Shown piece after piece: positions 1 to 7,173 of a stretch of 16,824 nucleotides of DNA. The notes below the pieces were generated by a model, which searched no databases, was not told the DNA's origin, and saw nothing but the letters and a program-made list of their open reading frames with translations. Location of the stretch: assembly GCA_029287815.1 (NCBI GenBank), contig JARFQK010000050.1, forward strand, positions 1 to 16,824, given 5' to 3'. How positions within the stretch are numbered: the stretch's first letter is position 1; the number at the start of each line of letters is the position of its first letter. The translations under genes and the position numbers were made by a program. Source of the DNA: Gammaproteobacteria bacterium. Lineage in GTDB: Bacteria > Pseudomonadota > Gammaproteobacteria > SZUA-229.

Positions 1-198
1 TCAAATATTAACTTCATGTTCTTAATGTTATTTATAGGTTATGAGGGCGCCCAAGCTCTGACTGCGAGTCACGATTATAGTGGTTTACCAGTCACTAAGA
101 TAGAATGCGCCGCTTTGCAGTCAAGATGGAACAAGGGTCAGTATGGTCCGCTCAAAGATTTCAGCGCCAAGCTGCTCTTTCGGTGCAGCATCAGCTAA
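1..198 (+). CDS. Possible 3' end of an unidentified gene, or a chance open frame
   Basis: The frame is open from the first base of the window to a TAA stop at 196-198, so it could be the tail of a gene that begins outside the window; an internal ATG lies at 16. The 65 or so residues start hydrophobic and then become mixed, and they match no family I recognise. The DNA is more AT-rich than the genes that follow. No ribosome binding site is visible before the internal ATG. It may equally be non-coding. Confidence is low. Confidence 0.15.
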   Translation, partial: SNINFMFLMLFIGYEGAQALTASHDYSGLPVTKIECAALQSRWNKGQYGPLKDFSAKLLFRCSIS

Positions 199-275
199 AT
201 AAGAGTTAAGCAGCGGCTTGTATCTGAGACTTCGGATACTCATGAACAGAATTGCATTGTTTTTAACCGGGCACA

Positions 276-300
276 GCGTGAGCCTGCGCCAGGCTCACGC
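276..300. repeat. Perfect 11-bp inverted repeat (hairpin) upstream of yciO
   Basis: The arms GCGTGAGCCTG (276-286) and CAGGCTCACGC (290-300) are exact reverse complements around a 3-base loop. As RNA this would be a strong hairpin. No T-run follows it in either direction (the T-run at about 260-264 lies before it on the plus strand), so it is not a canonical intrinsic terminator. The rest of 199-375 shows no gene and no convincing promoter. Confidence 0.55.
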
Positions 301-375
301 CTCTGCGTGCGCTGATTCAAGGGGGCTGACAGCGCGATTTCTTTGCGAAAACTGCTCCGCGCAGCTGGCGGACCG

Positions 376-996
376 ATGAGCCAGTATTTCGAAATCCATC
401 CCACTCATCCGCAGGGACGACTGATCCATCAGGCCGTCAGCATTGTCGACCGGGGCGGTGTGATCGCCTATCCGACCGATTCGAGTTACGCGCTGGGCTG
501 TCACATCGGCGATAAGAAAGCGCTGGAACGCCTGCGTCGGATCCGCAAGATCGATGAGAGACACAACTTGACCCTGGTGTGCAGCGATCTGTCCGAGATC
601 TCGACCTATGCCAAGATCACCAACGCCGACTATCGTTTGCTGAGGTCCCTGACGCCGGGTCCGTATACTTTTATTTTGAATGGCACGCACGAGGTGCCAC
701 GCCGGCTCATGCACCCGAAACGCCGCACGATCGGTATTCGCGTGATCGACCACGCTGTAGTCAGGGCCCTGCTGGAGGAACTCGGCCAGCCCTTGATGAG
801 CTGCACGCTGATCTTGCCGGGAGAGAGCATGCCATTGACCGAGGCTGATGAGATACGCGATCGGCTCGAGCGTCAGCTCGATCTGGTGATCGACAGCGGT
901 CACTGCGGCATCGAGCCGACCACGGTCATCGACCTGACCGGCAACGCGCCCGTAGTGCTGCGGCAGGGCATGGGGCGTGATCATGGCCTCGATTGA
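376..996 (+). CDS. yciO: YciO family protein (Sua5/YciO/YrdC fold)
   Basis: This 206-residue protein belongs to the Sua5/YciO/YrdC superfamily, whose TsaC/Sua5 members make threonylcarbamoyl-AMP for the t6A modification of tRNA. The YciO branch has the same fold, but its physiological role is less settled. The start MSQYFEIHP, the stretch GGVIAYPTDSSYALGC (near residues 28-43), TPGPYTFIL and the C-terminal PTTVIDLT all resemble E. coli YciO closely, as I recall it, including the length of about 206 residues. I chose ATG 376 because it matches the family N-terminus; the in-frame TTG at 343 would add 11 unconserved residues. It heads the yciO/site-2 protease/trpS/scpAB/rluB block. The gap to the next gene is 167 bases, so transcription may restart there. 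Confidence 0.92.
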   Translation: MSQYFEIHPTHPQGRLIHQAVSIVDRGGVIAYPTDSSYALGCHIGDKKALERLRRIRKIDERHNLTLVCSDLSEISTYAKITNADYRLLRSLTPGPYTFILNGTHEVPRRLMHPKRRTIGIRVIDHAVVRALLEELGQPLMSCTLILPGESMPLTEADEIRDRLERQLDLVIDSGHCGIEPTTVIDLTGNAPVVLRQGMGRDHGLD

Positions 997-1163
997 GGCG
1001 CCTTTATCTGGGTATTGTGTTACATAAATCCGATTCGAAATCCTCAGGCAGTCGTGTAAACTGCTCAGTTTTAACATCGTAACGTCGCGTCTCGTCGGAT
1101 CAGCTGGGCTCGAAAAAAGAAGCAACAATGAACAGGAAGTTAAGAGATAACTGAAAAAACAGC

Positions 1164-1826
1164 GTGCAAGAAATCCTCTACTACATCGTCATCGGGGCCG
1201 TGCCCGTACTCTTTGCCATCACGATGCACGAAGCGGCCCATGGCTGGATTGCGGACAAGCTGGGTGACCCGACCGCGCGCAAGCTCGGTCGGATCACGTT
1301 CAATCCGATCAAGCATATCGATTTGCAGGGCACGATCATTATCCCGTTGGTTATGCTGGTGATGAGCAAGATGTTGCTAGGCACGCTGATGGCTTTCGGT
1401 TGGGCCAAGCCGGTGCCGGTCGATCCGCGCCAGTTCAAACAGCCCTTGCTCGACATGGCATTGGTCGCGCTCGCCGGGCCAGGCTCGAATTTCTTGATGG
1501 CAAGCTTATGGGCGCTTTTCATTTCCCTCAGCACATCGGTGGTCGATGACCCAGGGCTTCTCGAACACCTGATTTTTATGGGAGAGATCGGCATCTTCAT
1601 CAACGTGCTGCTGCTGGTGCTCAACTTGCTGCCGATTCCACCGCTGGACGGTGGTCGCGTCGTCGCTGGCATCCTGCCAACACAGTTGGCGCTGCAGTAC
1701 ATGCGCATTGAGCCGTTTGGCATGTGGATACTGCTTGCGCTGTTATTCAGCGGCGTGCTCGGACGTATTCTATGGCCGTTGATCGAAACGTTTCAGACCA
1801 TCATCAGTTCAATTTTCATTTTCTAA
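1164..1826 (+). CDS. Site-2 protease family zinc metalloprotease (peptidase M50)
   Basis: This is a 220-residue integral membrane protein of the M50 site-2 protease family, which cleaves substrates within the bilayer. HEAAH at residues 22-26 is the HExxH zinc site inside the first hydrophobic segment, and NLLPIPPLDGGR at 154-165 supplies the third ligand (Asp162) in the family's usual N-P-x-D-G form. GPGSN (105-109) is another typical motif. Hydrophobic segments lie near residues 5-25, 57-80, 97-121, 137-157 and 187-205. There is no PDZ domain, so it is the short standalone type, not RseP. GTG 1164 is the only start that leaves a membrane helix before HEAAH; the ribosome binding site is poor. 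It ends where the trpS ribosome binding site begins, so it is probably cotranscribed with trpS. The substrate is unknown. Confidence 0.9.
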   Translation: MQEILYYIVIGAVPVLFAITMHEAAHGWIADKLGDPTARKLGRITFNPIKHIDLQGTIIIPLVMLVMSKMLLGTLMAFGWAKPVPVDPRQFKQPLLDMALVALAGPGSNFLMASLWALFISLSTSVVDDPGLLEHLIFMGEIGIFINVLLLVLNLLPIPPLDGGRVVAGILPTQLALQYMRIEPFGMWILLALLFSGVLGRILWPLIETFQTIISSIFIF

Positions 1827-1830
1827 GGAG
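1825..1830 (+). promoter_or_regulatory. Shine-Dalgarno site that sets the TTG start of trpS
   Basis: AAGGAG overlaps the TAA stop of the protease gene and lies 5 bases before TTG 1836. This supports the unusual TTG start and translational coupling of the two genes. Confidence 0.75.
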
Positions 1831-1835
1831 TTAGC

Positions 1836-3047
1836 TTGAATACGGTTACCCGACAACGCGTGTTATCTGGAATGCGGCCGACCGGGCTGCTCCATCTGGG
1901 TCACTATCATGGCGTGCTGAAGAACTGGGTGAATTTGCAACACGAGCATGAATGCTTTTTCTTTGTTGCCGACTGGCATGCACTGACCACGCACTACGAT
2001 GATCCACGCATTATCGAACAGAGTGTCTGGGACATGGTCATCGACTGGCTCGCCGCAGGCATCAGCCCGGGGGCGGCTAAGATTTTCGTCCAGTCGCGTG
2101 TGCCCGAGCACGCTGAATTGCACACGCTGTTATCGATGATCACGCCGCTGGGCTGGCTGGAGCGCGTCCCGACCTACAAGGATCAGCAGGAGCAGCTCAA
2201 GGAAAAGGACCTGGCCACTTATGGCTTTCTTGGCTATCCGTTGTTGCAAAGCGCCGATATCCTGATCTACAAGGCCGGCCTGGTTCCGGTTGGCGAAGAC
2301 CAGGTAGCGCACGTCGAGCTCACCCGCGAGGTCGCGCGGCGTTTCAATCATCTTTACGGACGCGAGCCTGGTTTCGAGGAAAAGGCGCTCAAGGCCTGCG
2401 CTAAAATGGGGAAGAAGAATGCAAAGATGTTCAAAGAGTTACGCAGGAAATTTCAGGAAAAGGGTGATCAAGAATCGCTTGATGTGGCCCACGCGCTGCT
2501 GGATACGCAACAGAACATCTCGATCGGCGACAGGGAGCGCTTGTACGGCTATCTCGAGGGTCAGGGCAAGATCATTTTGCCGGAGCCTCAGTCGCTGCTG
2601 ACGCCGGCATCAAAAATGCCGGGCCTGGACGGGCAGAAGATGTCCAAGTCCTATGCCAACACGATCGCGCTGCGCGATGACCCCGATGACATCACTCACA
2701 AACTCAGAACCATGCCGACCGATCCAGCACGGGTCCGACGCAATGATCCTGGAGACCCCGAGAAATGCCCGGTGTGGCAGTTTCATCTGATTTACTCGGA
2801 TGTTCGCACCCAGGATTGGGTGCAGACCGGTTGTCGCAATGCCGGCATAGGCTGTGTACAATGCAAACAACCGATCATCGACAACGTGCTCAAGGAACTC
2901 AAGCCGATCCAGGAACGGGCGAGGGAATACGAAGAAGATTTGGCCACCGTGCGTTCCATTGTCGATGATGGTAACGAAGCTGCGCGTGAGGTCGCACGTG
3001 ATACATTGGACGAAGTCCGTAAAGCCATGGGTATAGCGTATCTCTGA
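1836..3047 (+). CDS. trpS: Tryptophan--tRNA ligase, long form with a Cys-rich C-terminal motif
   Basis: This cytoplasmic class I synthetase charges tRNA-Trp. GMRPTG (12-17) is followed by HLGH (20-23), the HIGH signature, and KMSKS is at 268-272. At 403 residues it is longer than E. coli TrpS (about 334). The extra length lies mainly between the Rossmann core (ending near NHLYGREPG, about 173-181) and the PASKMPGLDGQ stretch before KMSKS, and this insert of about 70 residues is charged and probably helical. The C-terminal anticodon-binding part has Cys311, Cys333, Cys340 and Cys343, a C-x21-C-x6-C-x2-C pattern. That is nearly the C-x22-C-x6-C-x2-C pattern that binds a [4Fe-4S] cluster in Thermotoga maritima TrpRS. 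The start is TTG with a strong ribosome binding site. The TGA stop shares one base with the scpA ATG, implying coupling. Confidence 0.95.
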   Translation: MNTVTRQRVLSGMRPTGLLHLGHYHGVLKNWVNLQHEHECFFFVADWHALTTHYDDPRIIEQSVWDMVIDWLAAGISPGAAKIFVQSRVPEHAELHTLLSMITPLGWLERVPTYKDQQEQLKEKDLATYGFLGYPLLQSADILIYKAGLVPVGEDQVAHVELTREVARRFNHLYGREPGFEEKALKACAKMGKKNAKMFKELRRKFQEKGDQESLDVAHALLDTQQNISIGDRERLYGYLEGQGKIILPEPQSLLTPASKMPGLDGQKMSKSYANTIALRDDPDDITHKLRTMPTDPARVRRNDPGDPEKCPVWQFHLIYSDVRTQDWVQTGCRNAGIGCVQCKQPIIDNVLKELKPIQERAREYEEDLATVRSIVDDGNEAAREVARDTLDEVRKAMGIAYL

Positions 3048-3889
3048 TGACAGATCCGGATCCGCAACAGCCAGCTACCCCCCATCAGGACGAAATGCCG
3101 TTTGCGCTGGTCGCCGGCGAACCGTTAACGGTCATCCCGAAAGACCTGTATATCCCGCCGGATGCGCTCGAAATCATTCTGGAAGCCTTCGAAGGCCCAT
3201 TGGATCTGTTGCTCTATCTGATCAAGCGCCAAAACCTCGATATTCTCGATATTCCGATCAGGGAAATTACCTACCAGTACGTGCGATACATCGAGATGAT
3301 GCAGACCATGCGTATCGAGGTTGCGGCCGAATACCTGGTGATGGCGGCGATGCTCGCAGAGATCAAGTCGCGCATGCTGCTGCCGCGTCCGACCGAGGAA
3401 GAAGACGAAGAAGACCCGCGCGCGGAGCTGGTACGCCGTTTACAGGAGTACGAGCGATTCAAGCAGGCTGCCGAGGACATCGACGAACTGCCACGCATGC
3501 ACCGGGACATTTTCCTGCCGTCGACAGAACTGCCCGAGATTCACAGCGACCGACCGCTGCCCGAAATCGACCTGCGCGAGCTGCTGATGGCGTTCAAAGA
3601 TGCGATGTCGCGAGCGGAGATGTACAGTCATCACCAGATACAACGCGAAGCCCTGTCGGTGCGTGAGCGCATGAGCAAGGTGCTTGGAAGAATCACCGTC
3701 ACAGGCTTCACCGATTACCGGACCCTGTTCACGATCGAAGAGGGACGCCGTGGTGTCGTGGTGACGTTGTTAGCTATTCTTGAACTGGTAAAAGAGCAGC
3801 TCATTGAAATGGTCCAGTCGGAGCCGTTTTCACCCATCTATGTCAAGGCCGCCAGCGGCGGTCAGGCCAGCTTGCCTGAAGAGGATTGA
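3047..3889 (+). CDS. scpA: Segregation and condensation protein A (ScpA, kleisin)
   Basis: ScpA is the kleisin subunit that bridges the Smc heads and binds ScpB in the bacterial condensin complex acting on chromosome segregation. The 280-residue protein has the diagnostic FEGPLDLLLYLIK (48-60), then KSRMLLPRP (107-115), an acidic linker (EEEDEEDP), a helical middle and a C-terminal winged helix with TVTGFTDYRTLF and IEEGRRGVVVTLLAILELV. About 45 N-terminal residues precede the conserved start, somewhat longer than the Bacillus protein. The ATG overlaps the trpS stop by one base (TGATG), a typical coupling junction. It is followed directly by scpB. Confidence 0.95.
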   Translation: MTDPDPQQPATPHQDEMPFALVAGEPLTVIPKDLYIPPDALEIILEAFEGPLDLLLYLIKRQNLDILDIPIREITYQYVRYIEMMQTMRIEVAAEYLVMAAMLAEIKSRMLLPRPTEEEDEEDPRAELVRRLQEYERFKQAAEDIDELPRMHRDIFLPSTELPEIHSDRPLPEIDLRELLMAFKDAMSRAEMYSHHQIQREALSVRERMSKVLGRITVTGFTDYRTLFTIEEGRRGVVVTLLAILELVKEQLIEMVQSEPFSPIYVKAASGGQASLPEED

Positions 3890-3891
3890 TC

Positions 3892-4857
3892 ATGGAACAA
3901 CAACAACTAAAAAATATCATTGAAGCAGTCCTGATGTCGGCTGAGAAGCCGTTAAAGGTCAATGACCTGGAAGCCCTGTTCGTGGGTGATATCGATATGC
4001 CCACACGCAATGAAATTCGCCAGTGTTTACAGCAGCTCGCTGAGGAATACCAGAGCCGAGGTTTCGAACTCAAAGAGGTCGCCAGCGGTTTTCGTATCCA
4101 GGTTGGCCAGAACTTCGCGCCGTGGGTTGGTCGCCTTTGGGAAGAGAAGCCGGCGCGTTATTCGAGAGCCTTGCTCGAAACACTTGCGTTGATCGCTTAC
4201 CGCCAACCGATAACACGTGGTGAAATCGAAGAGGTACGCGGCGTCAGCGTCAGTTCGAATATCATAAAGACGCTGCAGGAACGTGAATGGATCAAAGTGC
4301 TGGGCCACAAGGATGTGCCCGGTAAGCCTGCACTTTACGGTACATCTAAAGCGTTTTTGGACTATTTTAATCTGAAATCGCTGGAGGACTTGCCCACGTT
4401 GGCTGAGTTAAAAGATCTGGATCAGTTGCACCAAGAACTCGACCTCGACAACACCGCCGAGTCCGTTGATCAGCAACAGCCAGCTGCCGAGCAGAGTACG
4501 CCAGAGCCTGCCGATCAGGCGGCCACTGCGGACCACGATGCAGCGCTCGAAGCGACATCGCTCGATAATGTCGACAGTCCAGAAGCTCGTGATGGGGCTG
4601 CCGACAGGGATAGCGGAGCAGCCGACGCGCAGGCCGAGGACACAGAAATTATAGCGGACGAGCAGCGCACTGATGATGCTAACGCTGACGACTCCGCTGG
4701 CGGTGCGCCGACGACCGAAGACACAATAGCAGCAACGGCCGACACGCAGACAGAGGATACCGAGGTCAAGACGCTAAAGATCGCAGCGAGGGGCACCGAC
4801 ATCGCGGATCAGGAAATCGACGAGTCAGAGCCACGCTGCGAATCGGTTGCGCGCTAA
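3892..4857 (+). CDS. scpB: Segregation and condensation protein B (ScpB) with a long acidic tail
   Basis: ScpB dimerises and binds ScpA in the Smc-ScpAB condensin. Two winged-helix domains occupy about residues 1-85 and 90-175; the second holds LIAYRQPITRGEIEEVRG, SSNIIKTLQEREWI and the GKPALYGTSKAFLDYF strand, all standard for the family. After about residue 185 comes a tail of roughly 135 residues made mostly of Ala, Asp, Glu, Thr and Gln, probably disordered; the typical short ScpB is under 200 residues. I chose ATG 3892 because GAAGAGGA lies just upstream at a good distance and the next residues (MEQQQLKNIIEAVL) fit the family; an in-frame TTG at 3886 is also possible. The start is 2 bases after the scpA stop. 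Confidence 0.93.
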   Translation: MEQQQLKNIIEAVLMSAEKPLKVNDLEALFVGDIDMPTRNEIRQCLQQLAEEYQSRGFELKEVASGFRIQVGQNFAPWVGRLWEEKPARYSRALLETLALIAYRQPITRGEIEEVRGVSVSSNIIKTLQEREWIKVLGHKDVPGKPALYGTSKAFLDYFNLKSLEDLPTLAELKDLDQLHQELDLDNTAESVDQQQPAAEQSTPEPADQAATADHDAALEATSLDNVDSPEARDGAADRDSGAADAQAEDTEIIADEQRTDDANADDSAGGAPTTEDTIAATADTQTEDTEVKTLKIAARGTDIADQEIDESEPRCESVAR

Positions 4858-4920
4858 GCCCGCATTGTGACGATCTTATTGCGCAAATCTGGCAACGATT
4901 TTTGCGGCGTTGAATGACAG

Positions 4921-5802
4921 ATGGCTGTGGAACGCGTGCAGAAGGTCTTGTCACGTATGGGCTTCGGTTCGCGCCGCGAAATCGAACGTTGGATCGAACA
5001 GGGCCGAATCAAGATCAATCGTAAAACCTGTGCGCTTGGCGATACGGTTGAGCCAGGTGACTGGATTCACGTGAACGACAAGCGTGTGATCGTGCGCGAG
5101 GAAAGACCGGCCGAAACCCGCGTGATCATCTATCACAAACCCGAGGGTGAGGTTTGCACACGCAATGATCCAGAGGGTCGTCCTACCGTGTTCGACAAGC
5201 TGCCGAAGACCGGGCGAACACGATGGCTCAGCGTTGGCCGGCTTGATATCAATACCAGCGGTCTGCTTTTATTGACCACCAACGGCGAGCTTGCCCATCG
5301 CCTGATGCATCCGTCGCACCAAGTCGAACGTGAATACGCAGTGCGCGTCAGCGGCACAGTGACTCGGGATATGCTCAGGCAATTGACGACCGAAGTCGCA
5401 CTCGAGGATGGCCCGGCAAATTTCGATGATATCCAGGACGGCGGTGGGGAGGGTTATAACCACTGGTATTACGTCGTGATCAGGGAAGGGCGGAAGCGCG
5501 AAGTCAGACGTTTGTGGGAAGCAATGGGACTGCGTGTCAGCCGGTTGATACGGGTCCGATACGGATCTATTATTTTACCGCGTAGCTTGAGAAAAGGACG
5601 CGTCCGAGAGCTCGATGTGGACGCCGTCAGGCAGTTGGGTGAATCCGTTGGTCTCGATTTGGAAATCGGCGATCGCCCGGCAACGCCGGCAAGTGGCCGT
5701 AGGCCGGGAAAACGACCGCAACTCAAGCGGGCGAAAAAGACGCGGCTCAAAAAGAAACGCGGCGCGTTCAAGCGAACCCGATCAGCCAAACAGGGTCAGT
5801 AA
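4921..5802 (+). CDS. rluB: 23S rRNA pseudouridine synthase RluB
   Basis: RluB converts one uridine of 23S rRNA helix 89/90 (U2605 in E. coli) to pseudouridine. The 293-residue protein has an N-terminal S4 RNA-binding domain (about 3-60; VQKVLSRMGFGSRREIERWI), then the RsuA/RluB/E/F catalytic domain with GRLDINTSGLLLLTTNGELA (106-125). Asp109 is the expected nucleophile. KREVRRLWEAMGL (192-204) is the second family signature. The last 45 residues are rich in Lys and Arg, as in many RluB proteins. The symbol rests mainly on synteny (scpA-scpB-rluB) and the basic tail; RluE or RsuA are less likely. The ATG has only a weak ribosome binding site, and 63 bases separate it from scpB. Confidence 0.92.
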   Translation: MAVERVQKVLSRMGFGSRREIERWIEQGRIKINRKTCALGDTVEPGDWIHVNDKRVIVREERPAETRVIIYHKPEGEVCTRNDPEGRPTVFDKLPKTGRTRWLSVGRLDINTSGLLLLTTNGELAHRLMHPSHQVEREYAVRVSGTVTRDMLRQLTTEVALEDGPANFDDIQDGGGEGYNHWYYVVIREGRKREVRRLWEAMGLRVSRLIRVRYGSIILPRSLRKGRVRELDVDAVRQLGESVGLDLEIGDRPATPASGRRPGKRPQLKRAKKTRLKKKRGAFKRTRSAKQGQ

Positions 5803-5806
5803 ATCT

Positions 5807-6856
5807 ATGTTAAGCAAAAACTTAAAAGTAACGGCCGTCCTGTTGCTCGCTGCGATACTGTTGTTTGCCGGTCGCGTACAGGCAGCTGGTGAAACCGAGC
5901 TTGCGCCAGGGCTGGTCAACCCGGGACATGTCGATCAGCCAGATTGGTTCAAAGTGTCATTTCTCGATCTTTACGAGGATATCGCGGAGGCTGCCGACGA
6001 CAACAAACGCGTGATGGTATATTTCTACCAGGATGGCTGCCCGTACTGCAAGAAACTCCTGGAGGACAATTTTGGCCAGCGCGAGGTCGCCGATAAGACC
6101 CGTCGTTATTTCGATGTCGTTCCTCTGAATATCTGGGGTGATCGTGAGGTCACGGTCGGTGGCAGGGTCATGACTGAAAAGGCTTTTGCCGCTGCGTTGA
6201 AAGTGCAATACACACCAACCCTGATCTTTTTCGCAGAGAACAACAAAGCGGTATACCGCGCGAACGGTTATTACCCACCTGAGAAGTTCGAGGTGGTGCT
6301 CGATTATGTCGGACAAAGAAAAGAGCGTGAAATCGCTTTCCAGGATTACCTGGCGCAGGTCGCTCCGCAACCAGCCTCCGGCAAACTCCACACCGAAGTC
6401 AGCAATGTCGCATCGACCCGCAATCTGCAGCAGGCACTCGAGCCGGGTAAGTACCTGCTGGTGATCTTCGGACAGAAGCAGTGTGCAACCTGTGACGAGC
6501 TGCACCTTGAGATCCTGCAACGCCCGGAGAGTAAGGCGCTGCTCGATCGCATGAACGTCGCCGTGATCGATCTGTGGTCAGATCAGCAAATCGTCACACC
6601 TGATGGCAGCGAGCAAAAGATCTACGATTGGGCGAAGCAACTGGATATCAAGTATGCCCCCAGCCTGGTCTATTTCGATGATCAGGGTAACGAAGTGTTT
6701 CGTTCGGATGCTTATCTGAAAGCCTTCCATGTCCAGTCGGTGATGGATTATGTCACCACAGCGGCTTACAAACAGCAGCCCAACTTCCAGCGCTATATCG
6801 ATAGCCGCGCAGATCAGTTGCGCGAGCAGGGTGTTGAAGTCAATTTGATGGAGTAG
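5807..6856 (+). CDS. Secreted protein with two thioredoxin domains (SoxW-like)
   Basis: This 349-residue protein starts with a signal peptide (positive MLSKNLK, hydrophobic 8-21, likely cleavage after Ala26 in RVQA|AGE), so it should act in the periplasm. Two thioredoxin folds follow. Domain 1 has CPYC at 78-81 and its cis-proline in YTPT (Pro137). Domain 2 has CATC at 226-229 and YAPS (Pro285). Both CxxC pairs are intact, so both halves could be redox-active. Each resembles the SoxW/thioredoxin_2 type more than DsbA or DsbC. ATG 5807 gives the signal peptide; a longer frame reaching back to 5615 lies inside rluB and is not the real start. It begins 4 bases after rluB, so it is probably cotranscribed. 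The partner is unknown. Confidence 0.85.
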   Translation: MLSKNLKVTAVLLLAAILLFAGRVQAAGETELAPGLVNPGHVDQPDWFKVSFLDLYEDIAEAADDNKRVMVYFYQDGCPYCKKLLEDNFGQREVADKTRRYFDVVPLNIWGDREVTVGGRVMTEKAFAAALKVQYTPTLIFFAENNKAVYRANGYYPPEKFEVVLDYVGQRKEREIAFQDYLAQVAPQPASGKLHTEVSNVASTRNLQQALEPGKYLLVIFGQKQCATCDELHLEILQRPESKALLDRMNVAVIDLWSDQQIVTPDGSEQKIYDWAKQLDIKYAPSLVYFDDQGNEVFRSDAYLKAFHVQSVMDYVTTAAYKQQPNFQRYIDSRADQLREQGVEVNLME

Positions 6857-6866
6857 TCTTGATTGC

Positions 6867-7146
6867 TTTCACCGCAGAGAGCTTAATGCGCTTGTCTTGA
6901 CGTGTCATTGCGAGCGAAGCGAAGCATGAATCTTTCCGGGAGAAAGATTGACGCACGAGGTGCGGCCCCAAAGGGGCAGGTTACAGGGATGTAACCTGTA
7001 ATCTCTCGCAGCTTGCGCGAGGTTCAGGAGATTGCCACGTCACTGTCGTTCCTCGCAATGACGGCGTAGCCTTACTTGCTTGCAGTCAGCATTGAGCGAG
7101 GCGACCAGTTAGAGACTCTCAGCGTCTCCGCGCCTCTACGGTTCAA
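6867..7146. repeat. Outer imperfect inverted repeat of a compound intergenic element
   Basis: TTTCACCGCAGAG (6867-6879) and CTCTACGGTTCAA (7134-7146) pair at 10 of 13 positions as inverted ends. The right flank also holds the related run AGCGTCTCCGCGCCTCTACG (7121-7140). The style resembles dispersed intergenic CCGCAGAG repeats seen in many environmental proteobacteria. It encloses the separate element at 6904-7062, which suggests one repeat inserted in, or next to, another. There is no gene between 6857 and 7173. Confidence 0.45.
6904..7062. repeat. 159-bp MITE-like/REP-like element with 11-bp terminal inverted repeats
   Basis: The ends GTCATTGCGAG (6904-6914) and CTCGCAATGAC (7052-7062) are perfect inverted repeats. 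Inside is a chain of further palindromes: an 8-bp stem (6929-6936 with 6942-6949), a 5-bp stem (6965-6969 with 6973-6977), a 9-bp stem (6977-6985 with 6990-6998) and a nested pair (AATCTC 7000-7005 with GAGATT 7028-7033, enclosing CTCGC 7005-7009 with GCGAG 7017-7021). It codes for nothing. I recognise the ends as a widely dispersed non-autonomous repeat type. No clear target duplication is visible. The hairpins could stop transcription from both sides, between the converging thioredoxin gene and the minus-strand dehydrogenase. Confidence 0.75.
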
Positions 7147-7173
7147 CAACATCCGAGGCCGGCAAAAACCGCC

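Noticed and set aside
276..300. Hairpin as an intrinsic terminator
   Set aside because: The stem is strong but no T-run follows on either strand; kept only as an inverted repeat.
295..1128. Long minus-strand open frame of 277 codons
   Set aside because: It lies antisense across yciO, which is clearly recognised, and its translation shows no family features.
1128..1154. Eight-codon ATG frame (MNRKLRDN) just before the protease GTG, a possible leader peptide
   Set aside because: It is in frame with the protease but ends at TGA 1152-1154; there is no attenuator hairpin or codon run to support a regulatory leader.
4515..4802. Minus-strand Ser/Ala-rich frame
   Set aside because: It is the antisense of the low-complexity ScpB tail, where biased codons keep other frames open.
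5615..5806. 64-codon upstream extension of the thioredoxin gene
   Set aside because: It lies entirely inside rluB in another frame, and ATG 5807 starts a proper signal peptide.
6857..7173. Repeat region considered as a CRISPR array or riboswitch
   Set aside because: There are no direct repeats with spacers; the structure is a set of different inverted repeats and lies downstream of both neighbouring genes.
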